From: Timema cristinae
Taxonomy: Eukaryota > Arthropoda > Insecta > Phasmatodea > Timematidae
DNA: 64,000 nt
Assembly (NCBI GenBank): GCA_039000515.1
Contig: JBCFYV010000001.1
Coordinates: 57,087,372-57,151,371 of the forward strand
Direction: 5' to 3'
Both the position numbers and the translations under genes were made by a program. A model generated the notes under the pieces. It searched no databases. It saw only the letters and a list, made by a program, of their open reading frames with translations, and was not told where the DNA came from. Below are positions 58,148 to 64,000 of the stretch, piece after piece. How positions within the stretch are numbered: position 1 is the stretch's first letter; each line of letters starts with the position of its first letter.

Positions 58148-58350
58148 CTTAGCACAACGTTTAACTAGCCATTCGGGTTATACGCCTATTTACTTACTAA
58201 TTACACTAATGGGCTAGAGATGAGGAAGGTTGAATTTGGGAAAGTGTACCCATAGTGGCATTAAGAGTGAGGATGGGAACTCATTTAGTAAAAACCATCC
58301 TCGTTACACCCAACCGGGTTCAAACCACATCTCCCCATGATCGGCCGTCG
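58148..58350 (-). mobile_element. SINE-B copy, head truncated
   Basis: The 3' block (ctagccattcgggttatacg), body and B-box complement (gggttcaaaccacatctccc) are visible. Confidence 0.72.
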
Positions 58351-58434
58351 GGTCTGTAGCTTCTTGGAATGCGCTTACCGCTAAAATTAAAGTAGACATA
58401 AATTATGTAAAATGTAATAATATTTTATGAGTAG

Positions 58435-58645
58435 CTATTCTTGCTATAAGTTGAAACCAGTGTGAATTATTTGTTGGTAACGTGTAAATCAGGGTTCGAA
58501 TCTCACCCAGATGTATTAAGTTTTTTCCACTCTTCATCCACACAAATGAGGGTAGACTTCCTCTTAATTTAATTTGCCTCATCCCTAACACAGAGTACTT
58601 AGTGAATATGCGCACAATCCAAACGGGTAGTAAGACGCCATTTAG
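58435..58645 (+). mobile_element. SINE-B copy
   Basis: The B box gggttcgaatctc (58493-58505), the body (catccacacaaatgagggta) and the 3' block (tccaaacgggtagtaagacg) are visible. The minus-strand open frame 58403-58684 covers it and is not a gene. Confidence 0.7.
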
Positions 58646-58766
58646 ATATACTTTCAGTATGGATATAGGGATAAAATTAGACACAAACTACAGAAAAATT
58701 CCTTTTTTTTTTTAATTAAAACTTTAAAAAATATTTAAATTTTTAATTATTAGTCAATTTGATATG

Positions 58767-58850
58767 ACTCGCAAACCCGATGGGAGAAACCATTGGGAAA
58801 AACTAGAAGCAGACGTGAGTATAACATTAGAATGGACCTGAAATAGATAG
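58767..58850 (+). pseudogene. LINE tail fragment left of the 48/49 bp array
   Basis: It reads cgcaaacccgatgggagaaa and then agtataacattagaatggac, matching the LINE at 51257-51330 (same family, N-R/S-I-R-M-D-L). The tandem array starts inside the next codons. Confidence 0.8.
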
Positions 58851-60640
58851 GGTGTAGTGAGGTGGACTGGGTAGAAGAACTATCTCAAGATAGAGATAGG
58901 GTGTAATGAGGGTGACTGGATAGAATAACTAGCTCAAGATAGGGATAGGATGTAAAGAGGGTGACTGGATGGAAGAAATAGCTCAAGATAGGGATAGGGT
59001 GTAAAGAGGTGACTGGATAGAAGAACTAGCTCAGGTTAGGGATAGGGTGTAAAGAGGGTGACTGGATAGAAGAACTAGCTTAAGATAGGGATAGGGTGTA
59101 AAGAGGTGACTGGATAGAAGAACTAGCTCAGGTTAGGGATAGGGTGTAAAGAGGTGACTGGATAGAAGAACTAGCTCAGGTTAGGGATAGGGTGTAAAGA
59201 GGTGACTGGATGGAAGAAATAGCTCAAGATAGGATAGGATGTAAAGAGGGTGACTGGATGGAAGAAATAGCTCAAGATAGGGATAGGGTGTAATGAGGTG
59301 ACTGGATAGAAGAACTAGCTCAGGTTAGGGATAGGGTGTAAAGAGGGTGACTGGATAGAAGAACTAGCTTAAGATAGGGATAGGGTGTAAAGAGGTGACT
59401 GGATAGAAGAACTAGCTCAGGTTAGGGATAGGGTGTAAAGAGGGTGACTGGATAGAAGAACTAGCTTAAGATAGGGATAGGGTGTAAAGAGGTGACTGGA
59501 TAGAAGAACTAGCTCAAGTTAGGGATAGGGTGTAAAGAGGGTGACTGGATAGAAGAACTAGCTTAAGATAGGGATAGGGTGTAAAGAGGTGACTGGATAG
59601 AAGAACTAGCTCAGGTTAGGGATAGGGTGTAAAGAGGGTGACTGGATAGAAGAACTAGCTCAGGTTAGGGATAGGGTGTAAAGAGGTGACTGGATAGAAG
59701 AACTAGCTCAGGTTAGGGATAGGGTGTAAAGAGGGTGACTGGATAGAAGAACTAGCTTAAGATAGGGATAGGGTGTAAAGAGGTGACTGGATAGAAGAAC
59801 TAGCTCAGGTTAGGGATAGGGTGTAAAAAGGTGGACTAGATAGAAGAACTAGCTCAGGTTAGGGATAGGGTGTAAAGAGGTGACTGGATAGAAGAAATAG
59901 CTCAAGATAGGGATAGGGTGTAAAGAGGGTGACTGGATGGAAGAAATAGCTCAAGATAGGGATAGGGTGTAAAAAGGTGGACTAGATAGAAGAACTAGCT
60001 CAGGTTAGGGATAGGGTGTAATGAGGTTGACTGGATAAAATAACTAGCTCAAGATCGGGATAGGGTGTAAAGAGGGTGACTGGATAGAAGAACTAGCTCA
60101 GGTTAGGGATAGGGTGTAAAGAGGTGACTGGATAGAAGAACTAGCTCAGGTTAGGGATAGGGTGTAAAGAGTTGACTGGATGGAAGAAATAGCTCAAGAT
60201 AGGGATAGGGTGTAAAGAGGGTGACTGGATGGAAGAAATAGCTCAAGATAGGGATAGGGTGTAAAAAGGTGGACTAGATAGAAGAACTAGCTCAGGTTAG
60301 GGATAGGGTGTAAAGAGGTTGACTGGATAAAATAACTAGCTCAAGATCGGGATAGGGTGTAAAGAGGGTGACTGGATAGAAGAACTAGCTCAGGTTAGGG
60401 ATAGGGTGTAAAGAGTTGACTGGATGGAGAGAAATAGCTCAAGATAGGGATAGGGTGTAAAGAGGGTGACTGGATGGAAGAAATAGCTCAAGATAGGGAT
60501 AGGGTGTAAAAAGGTGGACTAGATAGAAGAAATAGCTCAAGATAGGGATAGGGTGTAAAAAGGTGGACTAGATAGAAGAACTAGCTCAAGATAAGGATAG
60601 GGTGTAAAGAGGTGGACTAGATATAGCTAGCTCTAGATAG
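58846..60640 (+). repeat. 48/49 bp minisatellite derived from LINE codons
   Basis: There are about 37 units of the form gatagggtgtaaagaggtga plus ctggatagaagaactagctc and a short end. In the flanking LINE the same stretch encodes G-C-x-E-V-D-W-I-E-E-L-A-Q-D-R-D-R, so the unit is an amplified piece of retrotransposon coding sequence. Two main unit types alternate for much of the array. One has gaggtgac (48 bp) with ctcaggttag, the other gagggtgac (49 bp) with cttaagatag, giving a ~97 bp dimer. The right part (after about 59830) mixes other variants, such as a ggtggactagatag type. Stops in every unit mean it is not translated as such. Confidence 0.95.
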
Positions 60641-60712
60641 GGGTATGTGGTGTACTTTGGAAAGTGTGGCAATAAACTCTCGAGTTCATAATGCCACAAA
60701 GTGAGTGAGTGA
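60640..60712 (+). pseudogene. LINE tail fragment right of the 48/49 bp array, with 3' end
   Basis: ggtgtactttggaaagtgtg and the following bases align with 51388-51440. The frame gives WCTLESVAINSRVHNATK then a stop, followed by a GTGA repeat that looks like the LINE 3' tail. With 58767-58850 it shows that the array sits inside one LINE copy. Confidence 0.8.
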
Positions 60713-60714
60713 GT

Positions 60715-61244
60715 AAACGGCTTCACTGATCTCAATTCCACGGATTTTTTAAATAAAAATACATACAGAGAACATTATCCCAATGCGACGTCTGATTCAA
60801 GCTGTAGTACCTACATGTTAGGTGCTACCCGGGGCCTGTGACTGGATCAGTCGTGTTCATGTTATGTGGCGGCTAGTCTATGTCTACGCTGTCACTAGGA
60901 GGGGCGGTAGGGGCATCATAGATCACGGCTACAGCTAATCACCTGTCAAGGCGAGCATTGGGCGCCCAGCAGGGGCACACACGGTCTCACGGGTCAACAG
61001 CCCTAACCTTTCCCCTTCACCCTCTAACTATCCTCAATACATGTTCACCACACTCAACCAAAGACGTATTTCTGTAAGGATAGCTGTTAATATTTCCATA
61101 AAACTTTGATACTCATTTCCTTAGAATGTTATTAAATTGTTTGCCTATAGATGTTACTAACATGTTACGGTGCCTACTTACGAAACGGACTTTAACCATT
61201 TCTAAAAGACTACATTTCATCGATCGATTCAGAGTCAAATGAAA
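60715..61244. other. GC-rich island without recognised gene
   Basis: 60780-61020 is GC-rich compared with its flanks. No repeat partner or frame was found in this window. Confidence 0.45.
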
Positions 61245-61641
61245 TTAAGGTGGGAGTGTATGGGACGCGAGAAAATGTAATTGTTTTTTGCAGCTTTTAT
61301 TGCAAAAGATATTTCCGGCCGAAATAAATCAAACATTTCTCCAGTAGAAACATTTAGAGTTTAATTTTCATCACATAGTGATATCTAAAGTTGTTGACTA
61401 TATGCCATTAGCATAGTAGAATTAGACGGAAAACTTTTTTAGTGAATAGAAAAGTTATCATTAAATTTCAAGATGACCTTGAAAGGTATTCAAGAACGGT
61501 CGATATAACCGTGTGAAGAAAATTAATCTTTATGTTTATACTGAAGTATAATATTTTATTTATTATGACAAAAAAGGTGTGTTTATATAAAAACTGCACC
61601 AACAATTACCTTTTCTCGCCTTCCCTAAACTTCCACCTTAA
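61245..61641. mobile_element. TTAA-flanked MITE, copy 3
   Basis: TTAA lies at 61245-61248 and 61638-61641. The terminal repeat reads tatgggacgcgagaaaatgt at the left and ttttctcgccttccctaaac at the right. The interior matches copy 4 (gtgtgaagaaaattaa). Confidence 0.83.
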
Positions 61642-61689
61642 AGCACTTCCCACAGAAATAAAATAAAATTAGTTTTCATTCACATCAGA

Positions 61690-61890
61690 TGAGTATGTAG
61701 GTATGATCTGGTCTGCCTTATACCGAGAGATCAGGGTTCAAATCTTGGCTGGGTATACTATAGGTATTATGGTTTTATTTCATCTAAGTGGATAGTGTTT
61801 CTTCTAAAATTACTAACTTTCTCATTCTTTTCATATTAGTGTAAATATGTCAATAGCTCGGATGGGTAGTAAGAGGCAATGTATTAAAAT
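61690..61890 (+). mobile_element. SINE-B copy
   Basis: The B box gggttcaaatctt and the 3' block (agctcggatgggtagtaaga) are visible; the body is decayed. Confidence 0.66.
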
Positions 61891-61894
61891 AAAT

Positions 61895-62550
61895 TTGGTT
61901 AATTTTTTTTTAAACTAGTAATTTTTAAAGTGTTTTTTTCAAACTATATATTTTAGGTCATATAAGAAGCTACAATAACAATTTTAATCAAAATGCAGAT
62001 CAAACAAAATAATGAGAGATTATTTATAGCAAAAGAGTTTTGAAAAAAAAAATGACGCAGTGCTCAATTTTCCAGTCGTTAGAAAGTGAAACAGGTATTA
62101 TTGCGCGCCTAGAGCCTCACCTAAATATCAGTTGCCAGCACTCAGAGCAGTTTCAATTTACCGGATCACAACAAGCTGGCAGTTTATTTGACATTACAGC
62201 TTGCATTGTAATGAGCCGAGCACTGGCCATTATTTATTGTTGCCACGATACGGATCTGCAATTTGTTACACATTCCAAGCGGGATAGCCTCACGAGATGA
62301 CGGTATAACGAGAACCACGGTTCCAGTATCCCATGACGATCTGAATTAGTTTGTTAAATAAAATATAATTTTAGTGCAAAAAGTCTTCGGACAAAAATGA
62401 TACAAGTGACAAGACATGTTTATAATAGGATGAATAAAGTTTATTTACTGTGTTTTAAAATTACAAAAAAAAAATAGTATTCTTGTTTAGGAGAATGTGA
62501 TATGATAATATTAAGTATAGTTATAATGATTAACAAACATATTCCTCAAG
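61895..62550. other. Interval with one unexplained open frame
   Basis: The 86-residue frame at 62040-62300 (starting MKKKMTQCSIFQSLESETGI) has a more balanced base composition than its flanks, but no recognisable domain, signal peptide or splice context. It is most likely chance; a short exon cannot be excluded. Confidence 0.3.
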
Positions 62551-62554
62551 AGCA

Positions 62555-62770
62555 ATGGCTGCACGGTCTAAAACGTTAGATTTTAGATCTAAATGGTCGT
62601 AGTTGACGAATAAGTGGGGGTGCAGAGTGCAACAGAGGTAATTTTCCATTTATTAATTTCACTTTGATTTTCCACCATTCCACCAGGCTAGTTTGGGTAC
62701 AATTCCTCTGAATGATCCTCCTCATCTCTTAACTCTTTAAGTCGTTAGTGACTCATACGTTGAACGTCAT
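62555..62770 (+). mobile_element. SINE-B copy, strongly diverged
   Basis: The head (tggctgcacggtctaaaacg) is good. The body and 3' end are recognised only by order of segments. Confidence 0.5.
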
Positions 62771-63532
62771 GATATGACCTCTGAGACATATTTTACATTT
62801 GAATGATTTAGAATAGACTCATATCGGTGTGTATGGAAGTAAAGACGTCAGTCTCATCTTGTCGGGTTGGCCAGTGAGGTCATAGTAAGCCTGACCTCAC
62901 TAAATTAATGAGATCCCAATAAGTAGTCTGGCCAACGTGTTAAAAAAAAAAGCATGTCAAAAAGCATCACTTCACCTAGTCTCGGTTGTCCTCTCAACAC
63001 AACGGACGGAAATATTTCGAATTGCAAATATTCTAGAGAAATTCCAATAGTTTCTTCCACGTCGCTTTAACTCCTCTATGACGATGGACTAGGCACATCC
63101 ATCATGTTTTAAAACCTTAAGAAAGCCTCTTCCATTAGCTATAACTACACCCCTCGCCACTGTTCCATTTTGCAGAAATATCAAACTTCAGAATCAATCC
63201 GCGATTCTTTGCGGTTTACGAAAATTATGACAACCAACAAACACTAAGACCCGATTATGTTGATCAACGTTGCAGAAATATGATATTTCGGAATACTACT
63301 ATACCTTAAAACATTTACTTGTATAGAATTCAAGGCCGTTTCCAGATAGCTAATTTCTTAAAATATTAATGATCAAAACTGCAAAGGTTTCTGAGGAAAA
63401 AATAAGGCGTTGCTTATGATTTTATAAAAGTGTATGCTTTCTCTTGTATTATAAAAGTAGTAGCTAGCAGCTATTCCTACTTAAAATGTGAGGGGGGCAC
63501 ATTTAAATACATTAAATACTGTAATATTATTA

Positions 63533-63919
63533 TTAAGGAAGGTATGTAGGAGACGCGAGTAAATGTCGGTATTTTTGCAGATTTTATATCAAAACATATA
63601 TTTGATCAAAATAAATCAAAATATTACTTTAATACAAACTAAGTTTAATTTTATTCACATAGTGAACATTTGTTGAATATCTGTCAAGGGTGTCCTGGAA
63701 TTTAATGACAACTTTTTCTCTTCATTTAAAAAGTGTTTCTAATGCCGCTATGCTCATCCCAGATATACAAGAAATGTTCAGGTCAACATGTGAAGAAAAT
63801 TAAGTTATATGTTTGTACGGGATAAATAGTTTATTTATTTTGACCAAAAACGTGTTTTGCTAAAAAAAAAAACTGCAAAAACTCTGACATTATTTTGCGT
63901 TCCCTACATTCTCACCTAA
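63533..63919. mobile_element. TTAA-flanked MITE, copy 4
   Basis: The left TTAA is at 63533-63536. The right end reads cacctaaat, a mutated form of cttaa. The interior carries ctgtcaagggtgtcctggaa, identical in part to copies 1 and 2. There is no coding capacity. Confidence 0.8.
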
Positions 63920-64000
63920 ATTTTCAATATGTGATCAAATGAGTTTGACACGCCTGACGTACGATAACCACCAAAGTAAACTGGGTCAAACCAAACATTC

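Noticed and set aside
58846..60640. ggttagggatagggtg units look like insect telomere repeat (TTAGG)
   Set aside because: The unit is fully explained as LINE codons; the TTAGG match is one incidental position per 48 bp and not a tandem pentamer.

Overview
This is a eukaryotic window, almost certainly arthropod and most likely an insect with a repeat-rich genome. It is AT-rich and full of microsatellites. No open reading frame in it can be defended as a host gene. The best taxonomic evidence is a small nuclear copy of mitochondrial DNA near 24.5-24.96 kb. It carries nad6, tRNA-Pro and tRNA-Thr in the relative order and orientation of the ancestral arthropod mitochondrial genome (trnT, trnP on the opposite strand, nad6). 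The species cannot be named from what is visible.

The window is best read as a transposon and satellite landscape. (1) Two tRNA-derived SINE families dominate. SINE-A has seven copies; six have exact 9-13 bp target-site duplications (a seventh, imperfect one at the window edge is uncertain) and it ends in (TAA)n. SINE-B has about 34 mostly older copies and ends in GGTGCTAAAA. Both families share the same 3' end, a conserved ACCCGAACGGGTAGTAAGA-type block. (2) A family of about 390-400 bp MITEs flanked by TTAA has four copies (12.9, 54.7, 61.2 and 63.5 kb), and other short inverted-repeat elements occur at 6.5 and 41.0 kb. (3) Broken 3' ends of non-LTR retrotransposons (reverse transcriptase C-terminal tails) lie at 23.2, 50.95, 55.4 and 58.8/60.6 kb. 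(4) One LTR-like remnant with a tRNA-Lys-type primer binding site lies at 42.97-43.49 kb.

Four tandem arrays stand out: a 34 bp minisatellite (9.67-10.85 kb); a 54 bp repeat (12.55-12.94 kb); a 114 bp satellite with dimer and 9-/11-unit higher-order structure, open on both strands (32.1-35.9 kb); and a 48/49 bp minisatellite (58.85-60.64 kb) that grew inside the coding tail of a LINE. Three long hairpins have microsatellite loops (39.6, 49.5 and 52.2 kb).

No genes act together here. The biology is repeat birth, nesting and decay: SINEs nested in SINEs, a satellite seeded from retrotransposon codons, and slippage on a six-base ctcgag module in the 114 bp array. The remaining intervals are AT-rich sequence in which I see no feature, apart from a few unexplained GC-richer islands.
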